From Vibrio chagasii (GTDB taxonomy: Bacteria; Pseudomonadota; Gammaproteobacteria; Enterobacterales; Vibrionaceae), in the NCBI RefSeq assembly GCF_002954585.1, contig NZ_MSCI01000002.1:1342089-1406088 (forward strand): 64,000 nt of DNA, in the 5' to 3' direction. Below, piece by piece: positions 7,231 to 17,090 of this stretch. The first letter of the stretch is position 1. Every line of letters begins with the position of its first letter. A program made the translations under genes and the position numbers. The notes beneath the pieces were generated by a model that ran no database searches, was not told the origin of the DNA, and saw only the letters and a program-made list of their open reading frames with translations.

Positions 7231-7899
7231 TTACGCCGCTTCAAATGCGAGGGCTTTCTTTTCTACTTGGCGGAAGATAAGTGTTAAAATGCCGTTTACT
7301 GCTAGGTAGAATGCACCAGCGATACCGAACACAGTCAGTGTGTCGTACGTTTGGCCGTTAATACGCTGAGCGTAGCCCATCAAATCCATGATGGTAATGG
7401 TGCTTGCTAGTGATGTGCCTTTGAAGACTAGAATCACTTCGTTTGAGTAAGCTGGAACGGCACGGCGTAATGCGTATGGCAGAAGCACTTTAAGCGTCGC
7501 GATTTTGTCCATACCTAGTGCACGACATGCTTCCCACTGCCCTGCAGGAATCGCATTGAGTGCGCCTCTGAACAGTAGCGTGCTGTATGCCGCCGTGTTC
7601 AAAGCCAATGCCAACATTGCGCAGAACCAAGGTTGGCTGAGCCATGTCCACATGAAGCTTTCACGAATCCAATCGAACTGACCTGGGCCGTAATATACCA
7701 AGAAGATCTGAACCAGTAATGGTGTACCAGTGAACAAGGTAATGATGCCACGTGTTACCCAGTGAATCGCAGGTAATCTTAGGATCAGTGTTACCGTCAT
7801 CAGTAGCGACAAGATACAACCAACAAGCAGTGACGCGCCGGTGAGTTGAAGACTGGTCGTTAAACCTTCAAGCATTTGAGAGAGGTATTGTTGATTCAT
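7231..7899 (-). CDS. artM: Arginine ABC transporter permease ArtM
   Basis: The 222-residue inner-membrane protein has about five hydrophobic segments and the permease loop [32 protein letters not shown] (residues 122-153), the EAA motif that contacts the ATPase. It forms a heterodimeric channel with ArtQ in the ArtPIQM arginine importer. It overlaps artQ by four bases (ATGA), which implies translational coupling, and is the last gene of the operon, followed by a terminator. Confidence 0.9.
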   Translation of the reverse strand: MNQQYLSQMLEGLTTSLQLTGASLLVGCILSLLMTVTLILRLPAIHWVTRGIITLFTGTPLLVQIFLVYYGPGQFDWIRESFMWTWLSQPWFCAMLALALNTAAYSTLLFRGALNAIPAGQWEACRALGMDKIATLKVLLPYALRRAVPAYSNEVILVFKGTSLASTITIMDLMGYAQRINGQTYDTLTVFGIAGAFYLAVNGILTLIFRQVEKKALAFEAA

Positions 7900-8582
7900 G
7901 CCATTGCCCCTTTGTTACCCAAACCCTGAATAGAGAACTTACCATCAATCACTTTTACTGCTCTTTGTGTAATCAATGTGATGATTAGGTAGATAGCTGC
8001 CGCCGTTGCGTACCAAGTAAATGCTTCGTGCGTTGCTGCTGATGTCAACTGCGCTTGCTTCAGTAGATCGGTGACACCAATGAGAGAAACCAGTGCAGTA
8101 TCTTTCAATAGAACCAACCACTGGTTCGTTAAGCCCGGTAATGCGTGCCTTACTGCTTGTGGCAAAACAATTCTAAAGAATGCGTGCGATTGTGGAATAC
8201 CCAATGCATTCGCCGCTTCTCTCTGCCCTTTACCTACCGCTTTCAACGCACCACGAATAGTCTGTGAAGCGTATGAAGCGAAAATAAGTGACAACGCAAC
8301 AACACCAGATAAGAACGGGCTAACTTCAACAAAGTCACCAGTGATCATGAAGAGCACTTGTGTTGAGCCAAAGTAGATAAACAAAACCACCAAGATTTCT
8401 GGTAGCCCACGTACGATTGTCACGAACGCGGTTGTCGGCCATTTGATTGCGACACGACGAGACATTTCACCGCCTGCAAACATTACCGCTAAAATTAATC
8501 CAACCAATAGGCTTACGAATGCAAGCTGAACAGTCATCCAGCTTGCCTCGACGAGCCCTAAAGAGTAACCCGTTAATTCCAT
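7896..8582 (-). CDS. artQ: Arginine ABC transporter permease ArtQ
   Basis: The 228-residue protein is the second permease of the arginine importer. It is predicted to span the membrane about five times and has the EAA loop [32 protein letters not shown] around residues 119-150. With ArtM it forms the translocation path, powered by ArtP and fed by the periplasmic binding protein. It starts three bases after the binding-protein gene ends and overlaps artM, so the four genes are one transcription unit. Confidence 0.9.
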   Translation of the reverse strand: MELTGYSLGLVEASWMTVQLAFVSLLVGLILAVMFAGGEMSRRVAIKWPTTAFVTIVRGLPEILVVLFIYFGSTQVLFMITGDFVEVSPFLSGVVALSLIFASYASQTIRGALKAVGKGQREAANALGIPQSHAFFRIVLPQAVRHALPGLTNQWLVLLKDTALVSLIGVTDLLKQAQLTSAATHEAFTWYATAAAIYLIITLITQRAVKVIDGKFSIQGLGNKGAMA

Positions 8583-8585
8583 AAA

Positions 8586-9317
8586 TTACTTACCGAAGTA
8601 CTTGTTGAAGATCTTGTCGTACTCGCCGTTTGCTTTAACTGCTGCAAGTGCTGTGTTCAGTTGTGCAACTAGCTCTGGGTTGCTCTTGTTTACTGCGATA
8701 CCAAAGCCGTTACCAAAGTACTCTTGGTTTGTTACTTGGTCGCCAACGTACGTTAGGTTGTCTTCTTTCTTGAACCATTCAGCGACTACTGCTGTGTCAC
8801 CGAATACTGAATCGATACGACCGTTTTTCATGTCGATGAATGCATCTTGGTAACTTGAGTAAGGTACTGCTGTTACACCTGGTAGTAGCTCAAGAAGGTA
8901 GCTTTGGTGAGTAGAGCCGTTTTGAACACCGATACGCTTGCCTTCTAGTGCTGCTTGGTCTGCTACTTTGCCTTCAATAGAGATGAATGCTGCAGAGTTG
9001 TCGTAGTAAGCGTCAGAGAAGTTTACTTGTTGAAGACGTGCTTCAGTGATGTCCATTGCAGAGATAGCCGCATCGTAACGTTTGAATTTAAGAGCTGGGA
9101 TCAGGCTGTCGAATGCTTGGTTGTGGAAAGTACACGTTGCTTTCATCTCTTCACAAAGTGCGTTTGCTAGATCAACGTCGAAGCCTTGGATTTGGTTGTT
9201 CTCATCCATGTATTCGAATGGTGCATAAGTCGCTTCCATTGCAAATTTGATTTCTTCTTGAGCTGCTGCATTGAAAGAAGCAAGGCCGATAAGTGAAGCT
9301 AGTAGAATCTTTTTCAT
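8586..9317 (-). CDS. artI: Arginine ABC transporter periplasmic binding protein
   Basis: The 243-residue protein starts with a signal peptide (MKKILLASLIGLASFNAAAQ) and continues as a cluster F (SBP_bac_3) solute-binding protein: FAMEATYAPFEYMDENNQIQGFDVDLA near residues 25-51 and GVQNGSTHQSYL near 129 contact the amino acid. It delivers arginine or a related basic amino acid to ArtQM. The order artP, this gene, artQ, artM matches the artPIQM operon, hence the symbol; ArtJ is the close alternative. The track of 95 bases to artP holds no gene. Confidence 0.88.
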   Translation of the reverse strand: MKKILLASLIGLASFNAAAQEEIKFAMEATYAPFEYMDENNQIQGFDVDLANALCEEMKATCTFHNQAFDSLIPALKFKRYDAAISAMDITEARLQQVNFSDAYYDNSAAFISIEGKVADQAALEGKRIGVQNGSTHQSYLLELLPGVTAVPYSSYQDAFIDMKNGRIDSVFGDTAVVAEWFKKEDNLTYVGDQVTNQEYFGNGFGIAVNKSNPELVAQLNTALAAVKANGEYDKIFNKYFGK

Positions 9318-9412
9318 TTTGTACTCCGAATACTGTGTAATAGCGGCCTGTGGCCATTCTTATAATTTGATTGTTTTAATCGATGTTGTGTTAGGTAAAT
9401 CTAGTCAGTGGC

Positions 9413-10141
9413 TTAGTGAGTCAAATACTCAGCAAACTCTGGAGTCTGCGGGTTAATAAATGCGTCGCTGGTGCCGTGTTCCACGATGTAACCCTTCTCA
9501 AGGTAAAGAACGTGGCTCGCGATCTTCTTGGCGAAGTCAACTTCGTGAGTCACTACCACCTGAGTAATCCCAGTGCCGCTTAGCTCTTTGATGATGCTAA
9601 CAACTTGGTTAGTGATCTCTGGGTCTAGAGCCGCTGTTGGTTCGTCAAACAGCAATACATCTGGCTTCATCATAAGAGCACGAGCAATGGCAACGCGTTG
9701 TTGCTGACCACCTGATAGCTGCAACGGCCAAGCGTCTGCTTTATCTGCAAGCTGTAAAGTTTTCAAAACTGTTTGCGCTTGTTTGATCGCTTCTTGCTTA
9801 TCTAGGCCTGCAACCTTAGTTGGCGCTTCAATCAAGTTTTCCATTACCGTCATGTGTGGCCACAAGTTGTATTGTTGGAAAACCATGCCGACTTTACGAC
9901 GTAGCTTAAGCCCCTGCTTCTCTTGGATCTGGCTTGAGAAATCAAATTGCTCGTTAGCAATGTTTAATTCGCCATCGTCTGCGATTTCTAGCAGGTTCAG
10001 AACACGCAGTAGTGAACTCTTACCAGCACCGCTTGGGCCAAGCAGTACCAAGGTTTCGCCACTCTCACAGTTAAAACTGATGTCGTGAAGAACTTGGATA
10101 TCGCCGTATGATTTGTTGATGCTCTTTACTTGAATACTCAT
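9413..10141 (-). CDS. artP: Arginine ABC transporter ATP-binding protein ArtP
   Basis: The 242-residue ATPase has Walker A ([10 protein letters not shown], residues 35-44), the Q-loop ([13 protein letters not shown]), the signature [15 protein letters not shown], Walker B ([13 protein letters not shown]) and the H-loop (VVTHEVDF). It hydrolyses ATP at the inner membrane to drive arginine import by ArtQM. It is the first gene of the operon. Upstream on the minus strand, TGCATAAAAGTTCA (about 10186-10199) matches the ArgR box TGAATAATTATTCA at 10 of 14 positions, which is only a weak hint of arginine repression. Confidence 0.92.
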   Translation of the reverse strand: MSIQVKSINKSYGDIQVLHDISFNCESGETLVLLGPSGAGKSSLLRVLNLLEIADDGELNIANEQFDFSSQIQEKQGLKLRRKVGMVFQQYNLWPHMTVMENLIEAPTKVAGLDKQEAIKQAQTVLKTLQLADKADAWPLQLSGGQQQRVAIARALMMKPDVLLFDEPTAALDPEITNQVVSIIKELSGTGITQVVVTHEVDFAKKIASHVLYLEKGYIVEHGTSDAFINPQTPEFAEYLTH

Positions 10142-10658
10142 GCCAAATTACTGCATTAATTGTCATTTGTTGGTTATTCTATTTAAACTGAACTTTTATG
10201 CAAGAAAAATGTATAAAAAATTAATTTGTTGAATTTTTGTAACAAATATTGCACAAAAAACAGCCTCATTAACTGCTCTTACCTCTTTAACATCCAAGTT
10301 ATTGAAAACCCTAAGATGACACCAAAGAGCAAACGTTTTTATAAATCCAAACTCACTTGTTCAGCAAAGGAAGTAAATTCTTAATGGCAGCTATATACTT
10401 GCATAAATTTCATGGACAACCACTCAACTTCTGCCCTAACACCAGCGAACAAGTGTGCTTAATATTCCTTTTATTTAGCTTTCGATGCGCACATCGAACA
10501 CACAGGAATTATTGAAAATTGAGTTTCCTAGGAAGCGTGATGCTCCAATAAATGCTTTAATGGCGTCTACTCTCAATAACTAGCACTTGCCAGCGAACAA
10601 GACGTATTACAAATAACCTGTCATCTATTCTTAAAGCGACAAACACTAAGGCAATCAT
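10142..10658. other. Intergenic region between divergent artP and the ABC exporter
   Basis: No gene was found. The artP-proximal 120 bases are AT-rich and must hold the artP promoter. Further right is an inverted repeat TTCGATG-CGCA-CATCGAA at 10481-10498, a possible operator. The 12-mer CCAGCGAACAAG occurs twice in direct orientation, near 10442 and 10592. The start of the ABC exporter is preceded by AAGG. Confidence 0.5.
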
Positions 10659-12497
10659 ATGCAAAACGATGTCTCTTCTACGCTTGAGGCAACTCAGCGA
10701 CAGACTCAACAGAACCCAGAATCAAAACCAGAGAAGAAAAGCCTCAGCATTTTGCTTGAGCTGATTAAGTTTATTCAGCCGTATAAAGGGCGTGTGATTG
10801 CAGCATTGATTGCTTTGATCTTCACAGCAAGCTTAACCCTTTCAGTGGGACACGGTATTCGCCTTCTTGTCGACCAAGGTTTTAGCCAACAGTCACTATC
10901 CGACTTAGGTAGCGCTATCCAATTCATCATGGTCGTGGTGGTATTGATCTCTATTGGTACCTTCTTCCGCTTCTACTTAGTCTCTTCAGTTGGTGAACGT
11001 GTAAGTGCGGATATCCGCCTATCCGTCTTCAATCACGTTGTCACACTTCATCCGAGTTATTTTGAAACCAATGGCAGTGGCGACATCATGTCGCGCATCA
11101 CCACAGACACAACGCTACTTCAAAGTATCATTGGTTCATCGTTCTCGATGGCGATGCGTAGCGCGCTGATGTGCCTTGGTGCAATCATTATGTTGTTTGC
11201 GACCAACATTAAACTAACACTTATCGTGTTGGCATCGGTGCCGTTTATCTTAATTCCCATTTTGGTTTACGGGCGACGTGTAAGAGCGCTATCACGTAAA
11301 AGCCAAGATTCGATGTCAGATGTTGGCTCTTATGCTGGTGAAGCGATTGAGCACATCAAAACCGTTCAGAGCTACAGCCGAGAAGCTCAAGAGAAAGCAT
11401 CGTTCGCGCTTGAAGTAGAAAAGGCATATGAAATTGGTCGTCAACGTGTAAAACAGCGCGCTATTTTGATCTCTGGCGTGATTGTTATCGTGTTCAGTGC
11501 GATTGCAGGCATGCTTTGGGTGGGTGGTACTGATGTTATCAACGGCACCATGTCCGCCGGCGATCTGGCTGCATTTGTCTTCTACGCGATTATGGTCGCT
11601 TCATCTTTAGGTACAATTTCAGAAGTGATGGGCGAATTACAACGCGCAGCAGGTGCTACAGAGCGTTTAATTGAGATTCTTCAAGTGAAAAGCCATATCG
11701 TTGCCCCTGTCGAGAATCCAAAATCACTCGATAACCTAACACCAGAAGTCGCTTTTGATGATGTGACCTTCTGTTACCCGTCTAGACCGGATCAACCAGC
11801 AACAAGCAACCTGTCGTTAACCGCGCACGAAGGTAAAGTATTGGCGTTAGTTGGCCCATCTGGTGCAGGTAAAACCACCCTGTTCGAATTGCTGCAACGT
11901 TTCTACGATCCTCAAATGGGTAAAGTGACTCTCGGTGGCGTGGAACTTAATCAATTTGACCCGAACGAATTAAGAAAGCAGATGGCGCTTGTTCCTCAAC
12001 AACCCGCTCTGTTCAGCAACGATGTGTTCCATAACATTCGCTACGGCAACCCAGAAGCGACCGATGAACAAGTGATTGAAGCGGCGAAAAAAGCACACGC
12101 ACATGAGTTCATACAGAACCTACCAGATGGTTATCATAGTTTCCTTGGGGAACGAGGCGTGAGATTGTCTGGTGGTCAACGTCAGCGTATTGCTATCGCG
12201 CGTGCCATCTTGAAAGATCCAAACATCTTGCTACTGGATGAAGCAACTAGCGCCCTAGACAGCGAAAGTGAGCATCATGTTCAGCAAGCATTGGAAGAAT
12301 TAATGCGCGGCAGAACGACGATCATCATCGCCCACCGTTTATCGACAATCAAACACGCAGACCAAATTGCAGTACTCGATCAAGGGCAACTCGTAGACAT
12401 CGGCAACCACCAGTCGCTCATCAATAGCTGTGAACTATACCAACGCTTGGTTGAACTCCAATTCAAACACCTGAGTGACGAACCAGCTAGTAGCTAA
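10659..12497 (+). CDS. ABC exporter, fused membrane and ATPase domains (MsbA-like)
   Basis: The 612-residue half-transporter has an N-terminal six-helix ABC membrane domain (residues about 45-330) and a C-terminal ATPase with Walker A GPSGAGKTTLFELLQ (near 405), Q-loop LVPQQPALFSNDV, signature LSGGQRQRIAIARAIL, Walker B ILLLDEATSALDS and H-loop IIAHRLSTIK. Such proteins work as homodimers that export lipids, peptides or drugs. An extended Gln/Lys/Glu-rich N-terminus of about 30 residues precedes the first helix. The cargo is not evident; MsbA itself is usually next to lpxK, which is absent here. Confidence 0.88.
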   Translation: MQNDVSSTLEATQRQTQQNPESKPEKKSLSILLELIKFIQPYKGRVIAALIALIFTASLTLSVGHGIRLLVDQGFSQQSLSDLGSAIQFIMVVVVLISIGTFFRFYLVSSVGERVSADIRLSVFNHVVTLHPSYFETNGSGDIMSRITTDTTLLQSIIGSSFSMAMRSALMCLGAIIMLFATNIKLTLIVLASVPFILIPILVYGRRVRALSRKSQDSMSDVGSYAGEAIEHIKTVQSYSREAQEKASFALEVEKAYEIGRQRVKQRAILISGVIVIVFSAIAGMLWVGGTDVINGTMSAGDLAAFVFYAIMVASSLGTISEVMGELQRAAGATERLIEILQVKSHIVAPVENPKSLDNLTPEVAFDDVTFCYPSRPDQPATSNLSLTAHEGKVLALVGPSGAGKTTLFELLQRFYDPQMGKVTLGGVELNQFDPNELRKQMALVPQQPALFSNDVFHNIRYGNPEATDEQVIEAAKKAHAHEFIQNLPDGYHSFLGERGVRLSGGQRQRIAIARAILKDPNILLLDEATSALDSESEHHVQQALEELMRGRTTIIIAHRLSTIKHADQIAVLDQGQLVDIGNHQSLINSCELYQRLVELQFKHLSDEPASS

Positions 12498-12514
12498 CAG
12501 CCAAGTCTCTGACA

Positions 12515-12552
12515 ACGTGTGATTTCTAGCTTCAAAAACTAAAATTACACGT
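12515..12552 (+). terminator. Possible terminator after the ABC exporter
   Basis: ACGTGTGATTT (12515-12525) pairs with AAATTACACGT (12542-12552) with one mismatch, followed after a few bases by GTTTTGTT. The T tract is weak. Confidence 0.4.
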
Positions 12553-12643
12553 GTTGCAGTTTTGTTAAATTAGCGGTAGGGTTTTTATTCCAATAACAAC
12601 TTATCCCGATGACGGATAAGCAGATAACAATAAGAGAGTTCGC

Positions 12644-13108
12644 ATGGAAGCATTATTATCTGACTACCCGGTAGTAACAGAAATCCCAGTCGCTTGGGGA
12701 GAAATGGACGCACTCAATCACGTCAACAACGCTGTGTATTTTCGCTACTTTGAAACCGCTCGCTTAGATTTCTTTAAACACGTAGAGCTGATGGAAGAGA
12801 TGGCAATCACCAAGGTTGGGCCTGTTCTTGGCGACACTTATTGTAAATATTTCCGACCTGTCACCTACCCTGATACTTTGATGGTGGGTTCACGAGTCAC
12901 CGATATTCAAGACGACCGCTTTACCATGGAATACGCGATCGTCAGTAAAGCACAGCAAAAGCTGACTACTGTAGGTACAGCAACTATCGTGATGTTCGAT
13001 TTTGCATCAAACCAAAAAGCGCTGCTGTCACTGCGTCTAACCAGTGAAATTGAACGCATGAACACGCTAAAAAGCCCATGCTTCAAACAAGAAGCAGTAG
13101 CGGAATAA
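12644..13108 (+). CDS. Acyl-CoA thioesterase (4HBT hot-dog fold)
   Basis: The 154-residue protein shows the 4HBT/YbgC-type start VAWGEMDALNHVNNAVYFRYFETARLDFF (residues 18-46), in which the aspartate of the MDALNHVNN loop is the catalytic acid. The family hydrolyses acyl-CoA thioesters in the cytosol as a multimer. It stands alone between the ABC exporter and a terminator, with AGAG upstream of the ATG. The acyl chain preference is unknown. Confidence 0.88.
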   Translation: MEALLSDYPVVTEIPVAWGEMDALNHVNNAVYFRYFETARLDFFKHVELMEEMAITKVGPVLGDTYCKYFRPVTYPDTLMVGSRVTDIQDDRFTMEYAIVSKAQQKLTTVGTATIVMFDFASNQKALLSLRLTSEIERMNTLKSPCFKQEAVAE

Positions 13109-13150
13109 ATGGTTCGTTAGTTCAGACCAAATCAGAAAATCTCACGTATT

Positions 13151-13178
13151 AAAAAGCCACTCGATTGAGTGGCTTTTT
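13151..13178 (+). terminator. Rho-independent terminator (bidirectional)
   Basis: AAAAAGCCACTC-GATT-GAGTGGCTTTTT is a perfect 12-base-pair stem with T tracts on both strands, placed between the converging thioesterase and U32 genes. Confidence 0.92.
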
Positions 13179-13246
13179 GTTTCTTGGTTCACAGTGCTTA
13201 TAAACGGTTATGCCTTATAAACCTTGAAGACTCTTTGTTTTAAAAG

Positions 13247-15502
13247 CTATAAACCTTGAACGTACTGAGCGTTAGTGCGAATTTCGACAAGTTGCTCTAG
13301 GTGTTGCTGTGAGCCTTCAACGCCGTTGATTAAACCTTCGAAGTGCTTAATCAGCTCTACCTTGTCTTGAACTTCTTTTGAACCCGCGCCGATGTTGGTT
13401 AGGTCAATGAAGAATTCGTCAAACAGGCCAGAGAAATCCGTTACAGCGTCATGGTTTAGGAACTGCTCGTGGTTGTAAATGCTTGGGTAGCCACCCTTCT
13501 GCTTATCAACCGCGAACGAGATACCTTTCACGTTAGTAATCGTAGTTGCTTTCTCACACTTCAACATACAACCCGCTTCGATGCTTGGCTTGTTACAGCC
13601 TACTGTTCTTTGGAAGAAACATTGTCGGCTCGTCATCATCAAGATTGGGTGGTAAATGCTGTAGAACAGTTTGAAGTTCTCTGGACGGCGAATATGACGA
13701 ATCTGACCTTTGTTGATCTCGTTTGAAATGAACGCGCCCGCACAGTTTAGTTCTTCTTTAAGCGTCAATAATGCGTGAGAGTTTGTTGTGTTCATGAATG
13801 GACCAGCAACCCACTCGATTCCCATCTCGTAAGCCTTGTATGCGATACCCGTGTTGTTAGTAACGATGCGAGCTGGCTTAACGACTTCAAGAATACGAAC
13901 GGCTTCGTCGTAGTCCTTACCGATCAATACTGCCGGGAACCACGGAATCAAACGTGGGTTTGCCGCTAAGATATCAATGTACTTGTTACAACGCTTCTTA
14001 AAGCTTTCTGGGAGCTTGAAGTAAACGTCCGCGTCCGTCACATCACATAGGTGCAAGTCTGCAACGTCAGCGATAAGCATCGACATAGTCGGCTTCTCGT
14101 TAACTTTAGGCTGCTGTGGCAGTGCTGGCACTTCAACGTGCTTAATCACTTCAACAGAGCCGTTCAGAATGAAGTCAATTTCGTCTTTAATGTCAGAAAT
14201 TTCTTTCAACGGAATCACTAGCCCAGAGCCCAATTCGCTGAAGTCTTGGCTCTCTAGTGTGTGAACCGCACTCTTAACGTTTTTGAATCGCTTCTCAAGT
14301 AGCTCTTGAGTAATCGCTTTCTCTTCTGTTGTAGTAAGCAGCGACTTAGATTGCAGGGTGAAGTTCTCTTTTTCTGTCTTCACTGTCACCGTAAATGGCT
14401 GACCTGCTTTTGCGCTGAAAGACATAGCAACCGGCGTTTTGCGGATATCAAGGAACTTAATCTTGTCACGCATTTCGTCACCAAGTACATCTTTCGCTTC
14501 ATGCAGCTGTACTGTCGCTTCTTGAATCTGAACCACTGAGATTTCGTTGTTCTTCTCTTTCGCCTGTTCAACCGCATAGTTAATGCTGTTATCACGAGGG
14601 TTATCGATGAACATGTCTTTCGTTAGGTTGCCCTTAAGGAAAGAGTTTGTGAATTCACGGTTGAATACTTTGTGTAGGTTTGAATCGTCTTCAAGCAACA
14701 AACCCTCTTGTACAAAGCTATCGATCTGCTTGCGCCACGTATCTACCACAGTGTAAACATAGTGTGCGCCTTTAATACGGCCTTCGACTTTTAGCGAGTC
14801 TACCTTGGCGTCTACCAGTTCAGGCAAATCGTAATAAGCAGAGTTATCTTTTAGGTTCAGTGGGAAACGGTTACCCGCATTGGTGATTTCATATTCATCA
14901 CGACATGCTTGGCTACAACGGCCGCGGTTACCTGAGTTACCCACACTTACTGAGCTTGAGTAACATTGACCCGAAAACGCGATACACAGTGCACCATGTA
15001 CAAATACTTCAGTTAGTACATCATGTTCGTGTGCAACTTCAGTCAGCATTTTAATTTCAGACAGGTTCAACTCACGAGACAAGTTAACGCGCGATGCACC
15101 AATCTTAGACAGGAACTTAATCTGACCTTCATTGTGTGTGGTTAGCTGAGTTGAAGCGTGAATATCTAACGATGGGAAGTGCTTCTTCACTAAGTTAAAC
15201 AAGCCCAAATCTTGGACAATGATGCCGTCTACCTTAGTATTCACTAGCTGGTTTAATAGCTTAGTGATGCTCTTCGTTTCGTGCTCCAGTAGCACTACGT
15301 TAAGCGTTAGAAAGATCTCACAACCGTATTCATGAGCAAGGCGGATTACCCCGTTCAACTCATCTAACGATAGGTTAGAAGCTCTGTTACGAGCGTTGAA
15401 GGTGTCTAAACCGCAATAAACTGCATTGGCTCCGGCTACGATGGCTGCTTTGATCGCTTCTACATCGCCACCAGGGGCTAATAACTCAATTTTTCTGCTC
15501 AT
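13247..15502 (-). CDS. U32 family peptidase-like protein (RlhA/YdcP-like)
   Basis: The 751-residue protein has the TIM-barrel-like U32 domain (IELLAPGGDVEAIKAAIVAG at the start) and the U32 signature EVFVHGALCIAFSGQCYSS near residues 167-185, followed by the cysteines GRCSQAC that in this family bind an iron-sulphur cluster. Residues about 350-460 resemble the DUF3656 region found in RlhA. E. coli RlhA hydroxylates 23S rRNA C2501 and TrhP acts on tRNA U34, so an RNA hydroxylase role is more likely than proteolysis. It is longer than RlhA by about 100 residues. It is divergent from the GST gene. Confidence 0.8.
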   Translation of the reverse strand: MSRKIELLAPGGDVEAIKAAIVAGANAVYCGLDTFNARNRASNLSLDELNGVIRLAHEYGCEIFLTLNVVLLEHETKSITKLLNQLVNTKVDGIIVQDLGLFNLVKKHFPSLDIHASTQLTTHNEGQIKFLSKIGASRVNLSRELNLSEIKMLTEVAHEHDVLTEVFVHGALCIAFSGQCYSSSVSVGNSGNRGRCSQACRDEYEITNAGNRFPLNLKDNSAYYDLPELVDAKVDSLKVEGRIKGAHYVYTVVDTWRKQIDSFVQEGLLLEDDSNLHKVFNREFTNSFLKGNLTKDMFIDNPRDNSINYAVEQAKEKNNEISVVQIQEATVQLHEAKDVLGDEMRDKIKFLDIRKTPVAMSFSAKAGQPFTVTVKTEKENFTLQSKSLLTTTEEKAITQELLEKRFKNVKSAVHTLESQDFSELGSGLVIPLKEISDIKDEIDFILNGSVEVIKHVEVPALPQQPKVNEKPTMSMLIADVADLHLCDVTDADVYFKLPESFKKRCNKYIDILAANPRLIPWFPAVLIGKDYDEAVRILEVVKPARIVTNNTGIAYKAYEMGIEWVAGPFMNTTNSHALLTLKEELNCAGAFISNEINKGQIRHIRRPENFKLFYSIYHPILMMTSRQCFFQRTVGCNKPSIEAGCMLKCEKATTITNVKGISFAVDKQKGGYPSIYNHEQFLNHDAVTDFSGLFDEFFIDLTNIGAGSKEVQDKVELIKHFEGLINGVEGSQQHLEQLVEIRTNAQYVQGL

Positions 15503-15594
15503 TTTTGAAGTCGCTCACTTACTTATAATTTTTAAGCCGCGTATTCTACCCACATCACGATCGGTTTACCACCGTACAACACTTTTCAAACTCA

Positions 15595-16266
15595 ATGACC
15601 TCAACAATGCCTAATCCTTCAGCTCTACCCGTCCTGTACTCTCTCCGTCGCTGTCCTTACGCAATGCGTGGAAGAATGGGCATCGCCTTATCGAAACAAC
15701 AAGTACTACTGAGAGAAATCGTCACCAAAGACAAGCCTAGTGAATTCTTGGCCAGTTCGCCAAAAGGTACAGTTCCAGTTTTAGTGTTATCCGATGGAAA
15801 GGTTATTGAGCAGAGCTTAGATGTGATGATGTGGGCGCTTCAACAGAACGATCCACAAGATCTGCTTCGTTCTAGTAACCCTTCACTCAGTGAGCAAATC
15901 CACCAGCTCATTCAACAAAATGACAATGAGTTTATTGGTCACTTAGAGAAGTATCGCGCTTCTGTTCGCTATCGCAATGACGACATAGAGCAGCGTAGAA
16001 ACTTATGTGAAACCTTTATTAGCGAGCTTGAGGCAAAGCTCGCCCACCACGACTATTTGTTTGGAGATTCTCCTAGCCTAGCCGACTTTGCCGTGATGCC
16101 ATTCGTCAGCCAGTTTGTAAGAGTAGAAAAGAAATGGTTTGTGCAGTCTGAATACCAGAATGTTGGGCGTTGGTTACGGTCGCACCTCGAGAGTAAACTC
16201 TATACCCAAGTAATGAAACAGTACCCATTATGGAATGACACCAAGCAAGATTGTCTTTTTGGATAA
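15595..16266 (+). CDS. Glutathione S-transferase family protein
   Basis: The 223-residue protein has an N-terminal thioredoxin-like domain (VLYSLRRCPYAMRGRMGI, with a CPYA motif near residue 20, and KGTVPVLVLSDGKVIEQSLDVM, the cis-Pro and glutathione-binding SxD region) and an all-helical C-terminal domain (FGDSPSLADFAVMPFV). The CPYA cysteine suggests glutaredoxin-like or omega-type chemistry rather than a tyrosine GST; that is inference. It is monocistronic and ends at a shared terminator. Confidence 0.85.
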   Translation: MTSTMPNPSALPVLYSLRRCPYAMRGRMGIALSKQQVLLREIVTKDKPSEFLASSPKGTVPVLVLSDGKVIEQSLDVMMWALQQNDPQDLLRSSNPSLSEQIHQLIQQNDNEFIGHLEKYRASVRYRNDDIEQRRNLCETFISELEAKLAHHDYLFGDSPSLADFAVMPFVSQFVRVEKKWFVQSEYQNVGRWLRSHLESKLYTQVMKQYPLWNDTKQDCLFG

Positions 16267-16277
16267 GACCCAATAGC

Positions 16278-16308
16278 AAAAGAGCCGCTCAAACCGAGCG
16301 GCTCTTTT
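16278..16308. terminator. Bidirectional Rho-independent terminator
   Basis: AAAAGAGCCGCTC-AAAC-CGAGCGGCTCTTTT (centre near 16293) is a GC-rich stem with T tracts on both strands, between the converging GST and GyrI-like genes. Confidence 0.92.
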
Positions 16309-16347
16309 ATTTCATTAACTTTTACAGGATATATAAGTGCTCAAAGA

Positions 16348-16797
16348 TTATTGAATCGCAATTGATATCTCGACTTCAGTTTCGCCTTTGTACAGCTCAA
16401 AGTCGGTTGTGTACGTTCGTGTATGTGGGCAATCTGGCGCGTTAAAATACGCCCATACTTCTCCCCACAAATCGATCACCGCTTGTGGTAATTCGCCTTG
16501 TGCCGAGAACGTCAGGTATTTTCCAGGTTCAATTTTTGTTTCGACCAATTGGTCAATGTCGTTATCAGTAAGCGCATTGGTACAAGCAATCACATCAAAG
16601 TCACCCGTAAAATCTGACTCGTAGTTGGTGTAAACACCATATACCTTTGAGTCTGGGGTCAGCTTAGGGAAAGCTTGTTCGAAAAAGCCTTGCCACAATT
16701 GCCCTATTTTTGCCTTTGCTGGATCAACTTCGTCGGTATTGTTGGTTCTTACCGAAAAACCATATGCCTTTACCGCTTCTAATATCTGTTCTTTCAC
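16348..16797 (-). CDS. GyrI-like small-molecule-binding domain protein
   Basis: The 149-residue protein is a stand-alone effector-binding (GyrI-like/SOUL fold) domain: VYGVYTNYESDFTGDFDVIAC near residues 52-72 and KYLTFSAQGELPQAVIDLWGEVWAYF near 93-118 fit the two repeated alpha-beta units, and the end TDFELYKG with conserved acidic residues is typical. Relatives bind drugs, inhibit gyrase (SbmC) or hydrolyse cyclopropanoids. It has no DNA-binding domain. The ligand is unknown. Confidence 0.8.
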   Translation of the reverse strand: MKEQILEAVKAYGFSVRTNNTDEVDPAKAKIGQLWQGFFEQAFPKLTPDSKVYGVYTNYESDFTGDFDVIACTNALTDNDIDQLVETKIEPGKYLTFSAQGELPQAVIDLWGEVWAYFNAPDCPHTRTYTTDFELYKGETEVEISIAIQ

Positions 16798-16848
16798 TCT
16801 TCTATTTCCTAAGCCATCTATTACATCAACTGTTAAACCAACTCGATT

Positions 16849-17082
16849 CTAGTCTTGAATCTCTTTGTGTCCGCACTTTTCACAAACAACATGGCGAGAA
16901 AACTCATCCATAGAAGCAATAAAAGGACCAAGAAACCATCCTTTAATTAAGCCTGCGATAAATTCATGCCGCTTTTGGTTTGGCTTGCCTGCAAATGCAC
17001 TTTCCTTTCTAACCAAAACAACAACGTGTTGCGTACGATCACGACAAGATGTGCAGTAGCTTTGCTCTATTGAATTACTCAT
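16849..17082 (-). CDS. Small zinc-ribbon protein, split CxxC pairs
   Basis: The 77-residue protein has one cysteine pair at the N-terminus (YCTSC) and another at the C-terminus (CEKCGHKE), with a basic and hydrophobic middle (IAGLIKGWFLGPFIASM). The four cysteines probably hold one zinc. Function unknown. Its layout matches the 85-residue protein at 23815-24072, which ends CEKCGTK. It lies nine bases from rof and may share its transcript. Confidence 0.7.
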   Translation of the reverse strand: MSNSIEQSYCTSCRDRTQHVVVLVRKESAFAGKPNQKRHEFIAGLIKGWFLGPFIASMDEFSRHVVCEKCGHKEIQD

Positions 17083-17090
17083 ATGTCACC

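Noticed and set aside
7896..9317. Plus-strand open frames of 70-100 codons across the art operon
   Set aside because: All are antisense shadows of well-conserved transporter genes and have no ribosome-binding sites.
14386..14595. Open frame inside the U32 gene on the same strand
   Set aside because: It is a shadow of the U32 coding frame with a basic, low-information translation.
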